A stretch of DNA of 64,000 bases, taken from Mycolicibacterium sp. S2-37 (lineage in GTDB: Bacteria > Actinomycetota > Actinomycetes > Mycobacteriales > Mycobacteriaceae). The notes below the pieces were generated by a model, which was not told the origin of the DNA, ran no database searches, and worked only from the letters and a program-made list of their open reading frames with translations. The translations under genes were made by a program, and so were the position numbers. This document shows, one piece after another, positions 28,050 to 36,610 of the stretch. Each line of letters starts with the position of its first letter. Within the stretch, counting starts at the first letter, position 1. Location of the stretch: assembly GCF_017352375.1 (NCBI RefSeq), contig NZ_JAFEVR010000004.1:558001-622000 (forward strand). The letters run 5' to 3'.

Positions 28050-29219
28050 CTACGCGAGGGCCTCCTGGCACACCCGTACCGGATCGCTGACCTGCGTTAC
28101 ACCGGCACCGGCCCGCTGCGCCGCCTCGCGGTAGCGCGGCGAGCCCAGCACCTCGGCGACGGCCCCGGCCAGCGCCTCGGCGGTCAGCGGCCGCACCAGA
28201 CGGGCGCTGCCCTGTCGCACAACACGATTGGCGATCTCCCACTGGTCGCCACCACCGGGCACCACCACCATCGGCACGCCGGCCAGCAGTGTCTTGGCCA
28301 CCATGCCGTGACCGCCGCCGCAGATCGCCAGATCGGCGTGGGTCAGCAGTTCGTCCTGCCGCCCGAGCCCGACCGTCGCCCACGGCGGCACCGGCGCGTC
28401 CGGTCCGGACAGCCGCGACACCACCACCCGGGCGCCTGCGGGCAACGTCTGCCCGGGGATCAGCGCATCCAGCGCCACCTCGGCCATTCCCCGCTCCCCC
28501 GTACTGGCGGTCGACGGGGCCACCAGCACCACCGGGCCGTCACCGGGCGGCACCGGCAGCACCGTCGAGGTCGGTTCGAAGTGCAGCGGACCCACCACGA
28601 CGGCCTCGGCGGGCCAGTCCGGACGGGGCACCTCCAGCGCGGGCAGCGTGGCGATGAGGCGTCGTAGCGGACCCGGATCCTCGGCGGGCAGCCCGATCCC
28701 GGCCCGCGCCTGCGCCCGCTGCCGCAGCCCGTCGCGCCACGAGCGGGCCGTCAGCGCCCGCATCACCGTGTCGCGCAGCCGGCCGCGCAGGCCCACCCCG
28801 GGAGCCAGACCGCTGCCCAGCGGGGGCAGACCCTTCGACGGCCGGTACAGCGGATGCGGGTTGAGCTCCACCCACGGCGTCCCGATCAGTTCGGCCGCCA
28901 ACCCACCGCATGCGGTGATCACGTCGGACACCACCAGGTCGACGTCGAGTTCACCGAGCCGCGGGGCGTTGACCACCGCCATCCGCGCGGCCCGCCGATG
29001 GATCTTGGCGCCGGCATCGGTGTCGTCATCGTCCCCGGTGGGGTCGAGACCGGCGAGTTCCTCCGCGTCGATACCCGCCGTCCGCGCGGTGTCGAGCCAT
29101 TCGACGCCGGTGAACAGCGTCGGTTCGTCCCCGGCGGCGAGGAACTTCAGGCACAGGGCGATCGCCGGAAAGGCGTGGCCGGGATCAGGACCTGCTACGA
29201 CGGCGACACGCACCGGCAC
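28050..29219 (-). CDS. GT1-type (MGT-like) glycosyltransferase, Rv2739c-like
   Basis: 389 aa with the two-Rossmann GT-B layout. The N-terminal acceptor domain starts RVAVVAGPDPGHAFPAIAL. The C-terminal nucleotide-sugar domain contains LTHADLAICGGGHGMVAKTL and GVPMVVVPGGGDQWEIANRV, the positions of the donor-binding motif of macrolide/glycolipid glycosyltransferases. Donor and acceptor cannot be read from sequence; a small lipophilic acceptor is the usual case. It is divergent from ephG. Confidence 0.85.
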   Translation of the reverse strand: MPVRVAVVAGPDPGHAFPAIALCLKFLAAGDEPTLFTGVEWLDTARTAGIDAEELAGLDPTGDDDDTDAGAKIHRRAARMAVVNAPRLGELDVDLVVSDVITACGGLAAELIGTPWVELNPHPLYRPSKGLPPLGSGLAPGVGLRGRLRDTVMRALTARSWRDGLRQRAQARAGIGLPAEDPGPLRRLIATLPALEVPRPDWPAEAVVVGPLHFEPTSTVLPVPPGDGPVVLVAPSTASTGERGMAEVALDALIPGQTLPAGARVVVSRLSGPDAPVPPWATVGLGRQDELLTHADLAICGGGHGMVAKTLLAGVPMVVVPGGGDQWEIANRVVRQGSARLVRPLTAEALAGAVAEVLGSPRYREAAQRAGAGVTQVSDPVRVCQEALA

Positions 29220-29278
29220 ACCCTGTCACAGCGCCGGAGCCTACGGGCGGACGGATGCGAAGGACTACCCTGACCGAC

Positions 29279-29728
29279 ATGACCGACGCGAGCACCGGCA
29301 CCACCTCCGCCATCGACAGCGCCGAGACCGCCCGGGCCGTCGAGACGTTCCTCTACGCCCTTCAGGACGAGGACTTCGACACCACCGACTCACTGATGGC
29401 CGACCACATCGCCTGGCACAACGTGGGCTTTCCGATCATCCGCGGCCGCGAGCGCATCTCCAGGTTGTTCCGCCGCGGACAGGGCAAGTTCGCCTTCGAG
29501 GTGAAGATCCACCGCATCGCCGCCGAGGGCACCACGGTGCTGACCGAGCGCACCGACGCGCTGGTGTTCGGGCCGCTGCGCGTCCAATTCTGGGTGTGCG
29601 GCGTCTTCGAGGTCCACGCCGGGCGGATCACGCTGTGGCGCGACTACTTCGATATGGTCGACTTCCTCAAGGGCACCGTGCGGGGCGTACTCGGGCTGGC
29701 GATCCCGTCGCTGCGCCCGACGTTGTAG
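29279..29728 (+). CDS. ephG: Limonene-1,2-epoxide hydrolase family protein EphG
   Basis: 149 aa, the same length as Rv2740. The Asp-Arg-Asp catalytic arrangement of the family is present: Arg91 and Asp93 in ERTDAL and Asp122 in LWRDYFD, in an NTF2-like fold. It hydrates epoxides; fatty-acid or sterol epoxides are suggested for the M. tuberculosis enzyme. The ATG at 29279 follows a short in-frame stretch from 29255 that I exclude by comparison with Rv2740. Confidence 0.92.
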   Translation: MTDASTGTTSAIDSAETARAVETFLYALQDEDFDTTDSLMADHIAWHNVGFPIIRGRERISRLFRRGQGKFAFEVKIHRIAAEGTTVLTERTDALVFGPLRVQFWVCGVFEVHAGRITLWRDYFDMVDFLKGTVRGVLGLAIPSLRPTL

Positions 29729-29735
29729 GCACCCG

Positions 29736-30161
29736 GTGGGCAGCAGGGGCAATCCGGCGACGGGCCCGCGGCCGGGACCGTTGCAGTACATCGCCTACTG
29801 CTACGGCAGGCGGCTGCCGGATTCGATGCGGATGTGGGTGGCCGAGGACCTCGCCGGTGAAGGCGCCAGCAGACGGATGATCATGCGGATGTTCGTCCCG
29901 GCGGCGCTGGTGATGGCGCCGTTCTGGCTGATCCCCACCACACTGGATGTCCATCTGAGCATGACGCTGCCGATCCTGATCCCGTTCGTGTATTTCTCGC
30001 ACGCCCTCAACAAGGTGTGGCGCCGCCACATGCTGGCCAAACACGGACTGGACACCGCGTTGATCGACGCGATCTCGCGCCGGAAGAACGCGCACATCCA
30101 CCAGGCCTACATCGACCGTTACGGTCCGCGGTCGGGACCCCCGAGCTCACAGGACATCTAA
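29736..30161 (+). CDS. DUF5313 membrane protein
   Basis: 141 aa from a GTG 7 nt after ephG. Two central hydrophobic segments (IMRMFVPAALVMAPFWLIPT and MTLPILIPFVYFSHALNKVW) lie between polar ends. The N-terminal GPLQYIAYCYGRRLPDSMRMW is the family hallmark as I recall it. Function is unknown. Its TAA interlocks with the pspM stop in CTAA. Confidence 0.78.
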   Translation: MGSRGNPATGPRPGPLQYIAYCYGRRLPDSMRMWVAEDLAGEGASRRMIMRMFVPAALVMAPFWLIPTTLDVHLSMTLPILIPFVYFSHALNKVWRRHMLAKHGLDTALIDAISRRKNAHIHQAYIDRYGPRSGPPSSQDI

Positions 30162-30994
30162 GCAGTCCTGGATCGACGCGCAGTGGCTGCTCCGAGTTCG
30201 TCGAACGCCTGGGCCCAGCCCTGCAACCGGTCGGTGGCGTTGACCAGCTCATCGCGGTAGCGCCGCCCGTACATCGGCGAACTCGACATCGGACCGGCGT
30301 TGAGCGCCGACACCAATTGCGCTGCCGCGGTGACCATGTCGTTGTACTGGCGGACACCCTGGTCCATCTGGGCGGTGAACGACGCGACCGTCGGCTGCAG
30401 GTGCGCACGCGCCTGCGGCGAGGACGACATCGCCCGCTCCATCGAGACGACCTCGGCGGCCGTGGCCGCCATGGTCGCCGCACTCTGCTGGGCGGCGACG
30501 GTCAGTTCGCGCAACTCGTCGGCCGGCAGCATCCGGCCCCGCTCCAGCACGCCCAACAGCGAGAACAGCCCCCGCTCGGCGGACACCAGCGCGGCCATCG
30601 GCGCCCGCGCCGCGGAGTTCCAGGGCGGTAGCCGTCGCGAGGCGCGCGTGCGTACCGGGGGCAGCGGTTCGGCGCGCAGCCAGCGGTAGCGCAGCAGCAG
30701 GAGGGTGGCAGGGAACATCGCACCCGCGGCGATGGCGCCGGTGATGATGAACACCCAGAACGGCGTGCTCCACGACGCCAGCACGGCGGTGACCACCAAC
30801 CAGAACACCGTGGTGACGGTGAAGAACAGTCCGAGCCGCAGCGCCCAGCGTCGCTTACGCAGGAGCTTGGCCCGCGGATCGGCAGCGGCGTGCAGTCGTT
30901 CGGCCACCACATCGGTCAGCTCGGCGGCGCTGTCGACGCCGCGCTGCATCACCGAACGCCACGCCGACGGGGTCTGCCTGGTCTGCACCTTCAC
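30158..30994 (-). CDS. pspM: Psp-system membrane protein PspM (Rv2743c-like)
   Basis: 278 aa from a GTG at 30994. A pair of membrane helices lies near residues 50-100 (RLGLFFTVTTVFWLVVTAVL and FWVFIITGAIAAGAMFPATL). The C-terminal half is amphipathic. In M. tuberculosis PspM links PspA to the membrane during envelope stress. The operon here is clgR-pspA-pspM; no pspN follows, because the next gene downstream is the convergent DUF5313 gene. It lies 18 nt after pspA. Confidence 0.85.
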   Translation of the reverse strand: MKVQTRQTPSAWRSVMQRGVDSAAELTDVVAERLHAAADPRAKLLRKRRWALRLGLFFTVTTVFWLVVTAVLASWSTPFWVFIITGAIAAGAMFPATLLLLRYRWLRAEPLPPVRTRASRRLPPWNSAARAPMAALVSAERGLFSLLGVLERGRMLPADELRELTVAAQQSAATMAATAAEVVSMERAMSSSPQARAHLQPTVASFTAQMDQGVRQYNDMVTAAAQLVSALNAGPMSSSPMYGRRYRDELVNATDRLQGWAQAFDELGAATARRSRTA

Positions 30995-31012
30995 TGCCTC
31001 ACCTCGCGGAAA

Positions 31013-31834
31013 TCATTGTGACAGGGGGTTTTCCGGGTTCGCCGGAGCCGGGTTGGCGGCAGGGGTAGCCGGGGTCGCCGGGGTGGTGGTCGCGCCGCCG
31101 GACGGCAGGGCCTCTCCGCGCATCGACGCACGGATTTGTTCGAGACGGGAGTGCCCGGCCATCTGCACGCTGGCCTGCTGCACCTCCATCATCCGGCCCT
31201 GCACGGAGTTCTGGGCGAGCTCGGCCTCACCCATGGCGGTGGCATAGCGCCGCTCGATCTTGTCGCGGACCTCGTCGAGGCTGGGTGTGTTGCCGGGGGC
31301 GGCGAGCTCGCTCATCCCCCGCAGCGAAGCGCTGACCTGCTCCTGCATCTTGGCCTGTTCCAGCTGCGAGAGCAGCTTGGTGCGCTCGGCGATCTTCTGC
31401 TGCAGCATCATGGCGTTCTGCTCGACGGCCTTCTTGGCCTGGCCGGCGGCCTGCAGCGCCTGGTCGTGCAGCGACTTGAGGTCCTCGACGCTCTGCTCGC
31501 CGGTGACCAGCTGAGCCGCGAACGCCTCGGCGGCGTTGTTGTACTCGGTCGCCTTGGCAGCGTCCCCGTTGGCGGCGGCTTGATCGGCCAGCGTCAGCGC
31601 TTGCCGGACGTTGACCTGCAACTTCTCGATGTCGGCGAGCTGCCGGTTGAGCCGCATCTCCAGCTGACGCTGGTTACCGATCACCTGGGCGGCCTGCTGG
31701 GTCAGCGCCTGGTGCTGGCGCTGCGCCTCCTCGATGGCCTGCTGGATCTGCACCTTCGGGTCGGCGTACTCGTCGACCTTGGAGCTGAACAGCGCCATCA
31801 GGTACTTCCACGCCTTGGTGAACGGATTGGCCAT
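31013..31834 (-). CDS. pspA: Phage shock protein A / 35-kDa antigen homologue
   Basis: 273 aa. It begins [20 protein letters not shown], an amphipathic membrane-binding helix, followed by long coiled-coil helices (about residues 25-220) such as [20 protein letters not shown]. It ends with a Pro/Ala/Thr-rich tail unlike enterobacterial PspA. This ESCRT-III-like protein stabilises damaged membranes. It lies downstream of clgR, with a possible extra ECF-type promoter in the 112-nt gap. Confidence 0.94.
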   Translation of the reverse strand: MANPFTKAWKYLMALFSSKVDEYADPKVQIQQAIEEAQRQHQALTQQAAQVIGNQRQLEMRLNRQLADIEKLQVNVRQALTLADQAAANGDAAKATEYNNAAEAFAAQLVTGEQSVEDLKSLHDQALQAAGQAKKAVEQNAMMLQQKIAERTKLLSQLEQAKMQEQVSASLRGMSELAAPGNTPSLDEVRDKIERRYATAMGEAELAQNSVQGRMMEVQQASVQMAGHSRLEQIRASMRGEALPSGGATTTPATPATPAANPAPANPENPLSQ

Positions 31835-31877
31835 CGCTTCGCTCCGCCTTCGTGTGTCTCGTCGACTGTGTCCAACA

Positions 31878-31904
31878 GATAACTATTGCCAACTTATCGG
31901 TTCC
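31878..31904 (-). promoter_or_regulatory. Candidate internal ECF (SigE-like) promoter of pspA
   Basis: GGAACC (31904-31899), a 15-nt spacer and GTTATC (31883-31878) on the minus strand resemble GGAACY-N15/16-GTT. It would allow pspA expression separate from clgR. Confidence 0.5.
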
Positions 31905-31946
31905 GCACACACGACCACACCCCCGCGGCGGATCTGTGTCGGCGGC

Positions 31947-32279
31947 TCAGGCAACCGCCATCGTGACGGCCTGCGGGATCACGACCTTGGTGGTGACGTC
32001 GATGTTGGGCCCGGCCGCGGCGCGGGCCGGAACAGCCGCCCGCTCCTGGTCGGCCAGCTCGTCACCGGCGTCGGACAACACGCGCGACAGCGGGACGTCG
32101 AGCGCTCCGCAGATCGCGCCGAGCAGTTCGCTCGACGCCTCCTTCCGACCGCGCTCCACCTCGGACAGATAACCGAGGCTGACGCGGGCCGAGTCGGAGA
32201 CCTCCCGCAGCGTCCGGCCCTGGGAAATGCGGGCACGGCGCAGCACGTCGCCGATCACCTCGCGCAGCAATGCCGCCAT
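31947..32279 (-). CDS. clgR: Clp gene regulator ClgR
   Basis: 110 aa. A Cro/CI-type helix-turn-helix covers about residues 13-68 ([20 protein letters not shown], then [16 protein letters not shown]). The C-terminus ends in MAVA, a short non-polar tail consistent with turnover by ClpCP. ClgR activates clp protease genes and the psp operon under envelope stress. The ATG is preceded by AAGGAGGG. An ECF-type promoter lies 38-64 nt upstream. Confidence 0.94.
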   Translation of the reverse strand: MAALLREVIGDVLRRARISQGRTLREVSDSARVSLGYLSEVERGRKEASSELLGAICGALDVPLSRVLSDAGDELADQERAAVPARAAAGPNIDVTTKVVIPQAVTMAVA

Positions 32280-32316
32280 CGTGCCCTCCTTGGTCTGGCT
32301 GGGTTGCTATCTGCAC

Positions 32317-32343
32317 AACGCCACAGGGCGCACGCCGGTTCCC
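32317..32343 (-). promoter_or_regulatory. Candidate SigE promoter of the clgR-pspA-pspM operon
   Basis: GGGAAC (32343-32338), a 17-nt spacer and CGTT (32320-32317) on the minus strand match the mycobacterial SigE pattern. In M. tuberculosis clgR is SigE-dependent. The start point would be about 30 nt before the ATG. Confidence 0.75.
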
Positions 32344-32366
32344 GATCGAGGCGATGAATTGCGGCG

Positions 32367-32972
32367 TCAGCGGGCGCCGGGCCGCGCCCGCGAATCCCTG
32401 ATCGCCGAGACGACGTAGTCCGCGCCGGTCAGCACCGTGAGCAGCACGGCCGCGGCCATGATCACCCAGGCCACGGCCACCCACGGCCCTGGCCACACCC
32501 ACAGCGGCAGCACGAACAGTCCGATGGCCACGGCCTGCACCAGGGTCTTGATCTTGCCGCCCCGGCTGGCGGGGATCACGCCGTGACGCAGCACCACGAA
32601 GCGCAGCACTGTGACTCCGAGCTCACGCACCAGGATCACCGTGGTGACCCACCACGGCAGATCGCCGAGCAGCGACAGACCGACGAGTGCCGAACCGATC
32701 AACGCCTTGTCGGCGATCGGGTCGGCGAGCTTGCCGAATTCGGTCACCATTCCGTAGCTGCGGGCCAGCGCGCCGTCGAAGCGATCGGTGATCACCGCGA
32801 CCGCGAACACAACGAACGCTACAGTGCGCCAATAGGTTTCATGTCCATCACCGACGAACAGAGCCACCAGGAAGACGGGCACGAGCAGGAAGCGCACCCC
32901 GGTGAGCGCATTGGCGAGGTTCGCCACCCGGGCGCGCGGCACCACCGGATCAGTAGGAGACGGGCCCGACAC
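32367..32972 (-). CDS. pgsA3: CDP-alcohol phosphatidyltransferase PgsA3
   Basis: 201 aa with about six membrane helices. The signature D-x2-D-G-x2-A-R-x8-G-x3-D-x3-D is complete: D63, D66-G67, A70-R71, G80, D84 and D88 in TDRFDGALARSYG followed by EFGKLADPIADK. It probably makes phosphatidylglycerophosphate or a related phospholipid. I chose the GTG at 32972 because a TATTCT -10 ends 6 nt upstream, giving a leaderless mRNA; a GTG at 32978 is also in frame. Position matches Rv2746c, directly upstream of the clgR operon. Confidence 0.9.
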   Translation of the reverse strand: MSGPSPTDPVVPRARVANLANALTGVRFLLVPVFLVALFVGDGHETYWRTVAFVVFAVAVITDRFDGALARSYGMVTEFGKLADPIADKALIGSALVGLSLLGDLPWWVTTVILVRELGVTVLRFVVLRHGVIPASRGGKIKTLVQAVAIGLFVLPLWVWPGPWVAVAWVIMAAAVLLTVLTGADYVVSAIRDSRARPGAR

Positions 32973-32978
32973 CGCCAC

Positions 32979-32984
32979 AGAATA
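32979..32984 (-). promoter_or_regulatory. -10 element of pgsA3 (leaderless)
   Basis: TATTCT on the minus strand ends 6 nt before the GTG at 32972, so transcription would start at or next to the start codon. Confidence 0.4.
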
Positions 32985-33013
32985 TCCGTTGCCCAGCCGG
33001 ATACCCTCGCAGC

Positions 33014-33535
33014 GTGAGCGCAGCGCAGTCACCGCCGGCCGACGGGGTCTCGGTGCGCCGCGCCCGGACATCGGATGTCCCGGCGATCAAGGCGCTCGTC
33101 GACATCTACGCCGGGCGCATCCTGCTCGAGAAGAACCTCGTCACGCTCTACGAGTCGGTGCAGGAGTTCTGGGTCGCCGAACACGAGGGTGAGCTGATCG
33201 GCTGCGGTGCGTTGCATGTGCTCTGGGCCGATCTCGGCGAGGTCCGCACGGTCGCGGTCCATCCCAAGGTCAAGGGCCGTGGCGTGGGGCACCTGGTGGT
33301 CGACCGACTGCTCGACGTCGCGCGCGAACTGCGCCTGCAGCGCATCTTCGTCCTCACGTTCGAGACCGAGTTCTTCGCCCGCCACGGCTTCACCGAGATC
33401 GACGGCACCCCGGTCACCGCCGAGGTGTACGAGGAGATGTGCCGGTCCTACGACACCGGCGTCGCCGAATTCCTCGACCTGTCCTACGTCAAGCCGAACA
33501 TCCTCGGCAACACCCGGATGTTGTTGACTCTCTGA
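33014..33535 (+). CDS. argA: Amino-acid N-acetyltransferase ArgA (short NAGS type)
   Basis: 173 aa GNAT protein from a GTG at 33014. It lacks the kinase-like domain of classical N-acetylglutamate synthase, as does Rv2747. The acetyl-CoA loop is VHPKVKGRGVGHLVV (about residues 79-93), with FFARHGFTEIDG downstream. It acetylates glutamate (or glutamine) as the first step of arginine synthesis. It is divergent from pgsA3. Confidence 0.93.
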   Translation: MSAAQSPPADGVSVRRARTSDVPAIKALVDIYAGRILLEKNLVTLYESVQEFWVAEHEGELIGCGALHVLWADLGEVRTVAVHPKVKGRGVGHLVVDRLLDVARELRLQRIFVLTFETEFFARHGFTEIDGTPVTAEVYEEMCRSYDTGVAEFLDLSYVKPNILGNTRMLLTL

Positions 33536-33551
33536 GCTCGACGGCCCGGCA

Positions 33552-34622
33552 TCACCAGCGCAGGAGCACCAGCTCGACGCTGATCCCGGGGCCCAGCCCG
33601 ATCATCAGGCCGGGCGAACCCGGCGGCGGCGTCGTGTCGATGGTGTTCTGCAGGATGTGCAGCACCGAGGCCGACGACAGATTGCCGACCTCGGCGAGCG
33701 AGCGCCGGCTCAATTCGACGGCGTCGTCGGGCAGCTTGAGGCTGTGCTGGACGGCATCGATGACCTTCGGGCCCCCTGGATGGCACACCCAGGCGGTGAT
33801 GTCCTCGACGGTCAGCTCGTGTTCGGCCAGGAACGAGGTGACGCTTCCGCTGAGGTGTCGCTCGACCGTGTCGGCGAGCTCGGCGGTGAGCACGATCCGG
33901 AACCCGTCGGCGCCCAGCCGCCAGCCCAGCGTCTCGGCGCTGTCGGGATACACCTCGCTGCGCGTGGCGACGACCCTCGGACCACCAGCGCCGCCACCGG
34001 TCCGCCCGCCGGTGGCCACCACCGCCGCCGCCCCGTCGCCGAACAGGCCGGTCACCACGAGGTCTGCGGTCGTGAGGTCGGTGGTCGGCCAGCTCAGTGA
34101 GCACAGCTCGACGGCCACCAGCGCGGCGTGGTGATCGGGCCAGGCCAGCAGATAGTCGTGCATCCGGGCCAGCGCTGCCGCACCGGCCACGCAGCCGAGC
34201 CCGAAGATCGGCAGCCGCTTGATGTCCGGCCGCAACCCGAGCCGCGGGATGAGCCGTGCATCGAGCGACGGGACCGCGACACCGGTCACCGACGTGACGA
34301 TCAGCAGATTCAGATCACGAGCCGTCAGTCCGGCCGCCGCCAGCGCTCGGCGCACCGCCTGCTCGGCGAGGTCGACCGCCTCCTCGATGTAGCGATCGTT
34401 GGCCAGCTCGATCGTGCGCAGCTCCGCGTACTCCGCCAGCGGCAGAGCTGTATGGCGGTGATCCACGCCCGCCTTCGCGTGCAGCCGCTCCATCAGCGCA
34501 TGCTCATCCGCGCCGAGGCCGCACAGCTCGGACACCTTCTCCGTCAGCTCGGCCTGCGGGTGACGGTGCGCCGGGAATGCCGAGCGCACCCCGAGGATCC
34601 GGCTCTGCTCAGTGCTGCGCAT
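33552..34622 (-). CDS. Type III polyketide synthase (chalcone/stilbene synthase-like)
   Basis: 356 aa. The Cys-His-Asn triad is intact: C144 in FGLGCVAGAAAL, H281 in WVCHPGGPKV and N314 in EVGNLSSASVL. The C-terminal GLGPGISVELVLL loop is also present. It condenses malonyl-CoA extenders onto an acyl-CoA starter, giving pyrones, resorcinols or naphthalenes; the starter is not predictable here. The ATG at 34622 lies inside the end of the prenyltransferase gene (14-bp overlap), so the two are coupled. With the divergent methyltransferase it forms a small biosynthetic cluster. Confidence 0.93.
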   Translation of the reverse strand: MRSTEQSRILGVRSAFPAHRHPQAELTEKVSELCGLGADEHALMERLHAKAGVDHRHTALPLAEYAELRTIELANDRYIEEAVDLAEQAVRRALAAAGLTARDLNLLIVTSVTGVAVPSLDARLIPRLGLRPDIKRLPIFGLGCVAGAAALARMHDYLLAWPDHHAALVAVELCSLSWPTTDLTTADLVVTGLFGDGAAAVVATGGRTGGGAGGPRVVATRSEVYPDSAETLGWRLGADGFRIVLTAELADTVERHLSGSVTSFLAEHELTVEDITAWVCHPGGPKVIDAVQHSLKLPDDAVELSRRSLAEVGNLSSASVLHILQNTIDTTPPPGSPGLMIGLGPGISVELVLLRW

Positions 34623-35511
34623 ACCCGACCACCACCAGCAGGACGACATCGACGGCTGCGAGGCCGAACGCGGCGGCGAACGGCACCCGACCGGTGCCGA
34701 CGGCTCCGATCAGCGCGAACAGGACGGCGACGCCCAGACCGGCCAGTGCGACCCCGCCGAACCCGGACACGGCCACCAGCAGGATCGAGGCCGACAGCAG
34801 CAGCGCCAAAGCCACGGCGCGCACGGATCCGGCGCCCCAGCGCTCGCCGATGCGCTGCGGCAAGCCGCGGACACCGGTGGCCCGGTCCGCGACGAGATCC
34901 GGCAGCACGTTCGCGAAGTGGCCGCCCAGCCCGACCAGTGCGGCCGCCGCCGTCGCGTACCAGGCCGGCATCGGGGTTCCGGGCAGCGTGCTCGCCGCGT
35001 ACGCAGGCAGCGGCCCGAACCCGAGGATGTACATCAGCCCGGACGCGGGCGTCGACTTCAGGCCGAGGTTGTACGCCCACGCCGCCCCGACGATCACCGC
35101 GAGCAGAACCGCGGTGGCGAGGCTGATGGTCAGCGCCATGGCCAGCGCTGCGAGCACTGCCGCCCCCGCCGCGATCCAGACCGGCCGCGGGCTGATGGCG
35201 CCCGTCGCCACCGGCTTGTCCCGGCGGCCGGCCGCAGCGTCGCGCGCCGCATCGACGGCGTCGTTGGACCAGCCGATCGACAGTTGACCGGCCAGCATGG
35301 CCGGCCCGGTCAGCACCGGACCGATGCCGTGCGGCGCGGCTTGGGCCGCGAGAACGGTGACCAGGGCGGTGATCGCCAGCGACGGGCCCGGGTGACCGGC
35401 GACGATCAGCGCTCGCGCTCCGGCGAGGAGGGCGGGCGTCGTCCGTGCGTGGACCGTGATCGTCGGTCTCCCCTCATGCCGGCCGTACGGCAGACAGAAA
35501 TGGTGTATCAC
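34609..35511 (-). CDS. UbiA family prenyltransferase (SCO3242/EboC-like)
   Basis: 300 aa from a GTG at 35511; an in-frame TTG at 35523 is an alternative and neither has a Shine-Dalgarno. It has about eight membrane helices. The first Asp-rich motif is NDAVDAARD (NDxxDxxxD) in GWSNDAVDAARDAAAGRRDK. The second is DLVADRATGVRGLPQR (DxxxD). It transfers a prenyl chain to an aromatic or lipid acceptor in the membrane. Coupling to a type III polyketide synthase suggests that the polyketide is prenylated. Confidence 0.86.
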   Translation of the reverse strand: MIHHFCLPYGRHEGRPTITVHARTTPALLAGARALIVAGHPGPSLAITALVTVLAAQAAPHGIGPVLTGPAMLAGQLSIGWSNDAVDAARDAAAGRRDKPVATGAISPRPVWIAAGAAVLAALAMALTISLATAVLLAVIVGAAWAYNLGLKSTPASGLMYILGFGPLPAYAASTLPGTPMPAWYATAAAALVGLGGHFANVLPDLVADRATGVRGLPQRIGERWGAGSVRAVALALLLSASILLVAVSGFGGVALAGLGVAVLFALIGAVGTGRVPFAAAFGLAAVDVVLLVVVGYAQH

Positions 35512-35522
35512 CGGAGGTGGCA

Positions 35523-35567
35523 ATGGCCATGCTAGTCAGCTCAGGGTGGAAGGTCCCCAGATCATGA
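35523..35567 (+). CDS. Possible 14-codon leader peptide upstream of the methyltransferase
   Basis: ATG at 35523 is preceded by GGAGG with a 5-nt spacer, the best Shine-Dalgarno in this intergenic region. It encodes MAMLVSSGWKVPRS, and its TGA overlaps the methyltransferase ATG as ATGA (35564-35567). This geometry suggests a translationally coupled leader. No experimental support; it could be chance. Confidence 0.4.
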   Translation: MAMLVSSGWKVPRS

Positions 35568-36610
35568 GGCTTTCCCTGCGCGGCGCCAACCCGGCCGAAT
35601 GGCTCGCCCTGCGAGCCGGCGTCGTCCCGACCGCCGCGGCCGAGGCCTGGGGCGGAATGGCGCTGTCGGCGGTGCTCATCGCGGCGGTGCGGACCGGTAT
35701 GACCGCGCGCCTGGCCGGACGGCCCGCGACAGCCGAGGAACTCGCTGCCGACCTGGGTCTCGACCCGGTGCCGACCCGGCTGCTGCTCGACTGCCTGCGC
35801 TCGGGCGGCCACGTCACCGTCCGGTCTGGCCGGTACCGGCTCAGCCGTTCATCCCGGCGCTGGCTGGACCCCGCATCCCGGCTGTCGGTCGCGCAGTACG
35901 TGGCGGGCACGTCCGACTACTGGGATTGGTGGTCGGCACTCGATGAGGTGACCCGCACCGGCCGCCCCACCGGACATCACGACGCACCGCCCGGCGACCC
36001 GTACTGGCGGCGCTACATCGGCGGTCAGCTGGAGCTCGCCCGGCTCAGCGCCGGTGAGGTCGCCAGAAAGCTCCGGCTCCCCGGTGACCCGCGGTTCCTC
36101 CTGGATATCGGCGGCGGCCACGGCTGGTATTCAGCGCAGCTGTGCCGCCGATATCCGACGCTGACCGCCACCGTGCTCGACCTACCGGGCAGCGCGGCGG
36201 TGGGTCGAGAGATCATCGCCGACGCCGGTATGGCACATCGGGTCACCCACCGTCCGGGTGATGCGACGACCGACGACCTGGGCAGCGGATACGACGCCGT
36301 GCTGTGCTTCAACCTGCTGCACCATCTGACCGCCGAGCAGACGGTCACACTCTTCGCCCGGATCCACGAGGCCTTGGCGCCCGGCGGGACCCTCGCCGTC
36401 ATGGACGCCTTCGCCGAGCCCGGGCACCGCACCTCTGCCCAGGCCAACGTGCTCGGACTGTTCGTCTATCTCAGTTCGGGGTCCCAGGTCCATCCCCCGG
36501 CGCGGCTGCACGACTGGTTGCGGCAGGCCGGATTCGGCACACCGCGGCGAATCCGGATCCTGCGCATCCCGGGACAGGCGATGTACGTCGTCCAGAAGGC
36601 CGACCGCTAG
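35564..36610 (+). CDS. SAM-dependent O-methyltransferase (winged-helix dimerisation type)
   Basis: 348 aa. The N-terminal winged-helix domain (about residues 15-100, including ATAEELAADLGLDPVPTRLL) is the dimerisation domain of plant-type and antibiotic O-methyltransferases. The catalytic domain has motif I FLLDIGGGHGWYSAQL, motif II region GYDAVLCFNLLHHL and ALAPGGTLAVMDAF. It probably methylates a phenolic hydroxyl of the polyketide made by the neighbouring synthase. It may be translated via the short leader ORF. Its TAG interlocks with the ftsK stop in CTAG. Confidence 0.9.
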   Translation: MRLSLRGANPAEWLALRAGVVPTAAAEAWGGMALSAVLIAAVRTGMTARLAGRPATAEELAADLGLDPVPTRLLLDCLRSGGHVTVRSGRYRLSRSSRRWLDPASRLSVAQYVAGTSDYWDWWSALDEVTRTGRPTGHHDAPPGDPYWRRYIGGQLELARLSAGEVARKLRLPGDPRFLLDIGGGHGWYSAQLCRRYPTLTATVLDLPGSAAVGREIIADAGMAHRVTHRPGDATTDDLGSGYDAVLCFNLLHHLTAEQTVTLFARIHEALAPGGTLAVMDAFAEPGHRTSAQANVLGLFVYLSSGSQVHPPARLHDWLRQAGFGTPRRIRILRIPGQAMYVVQKADR

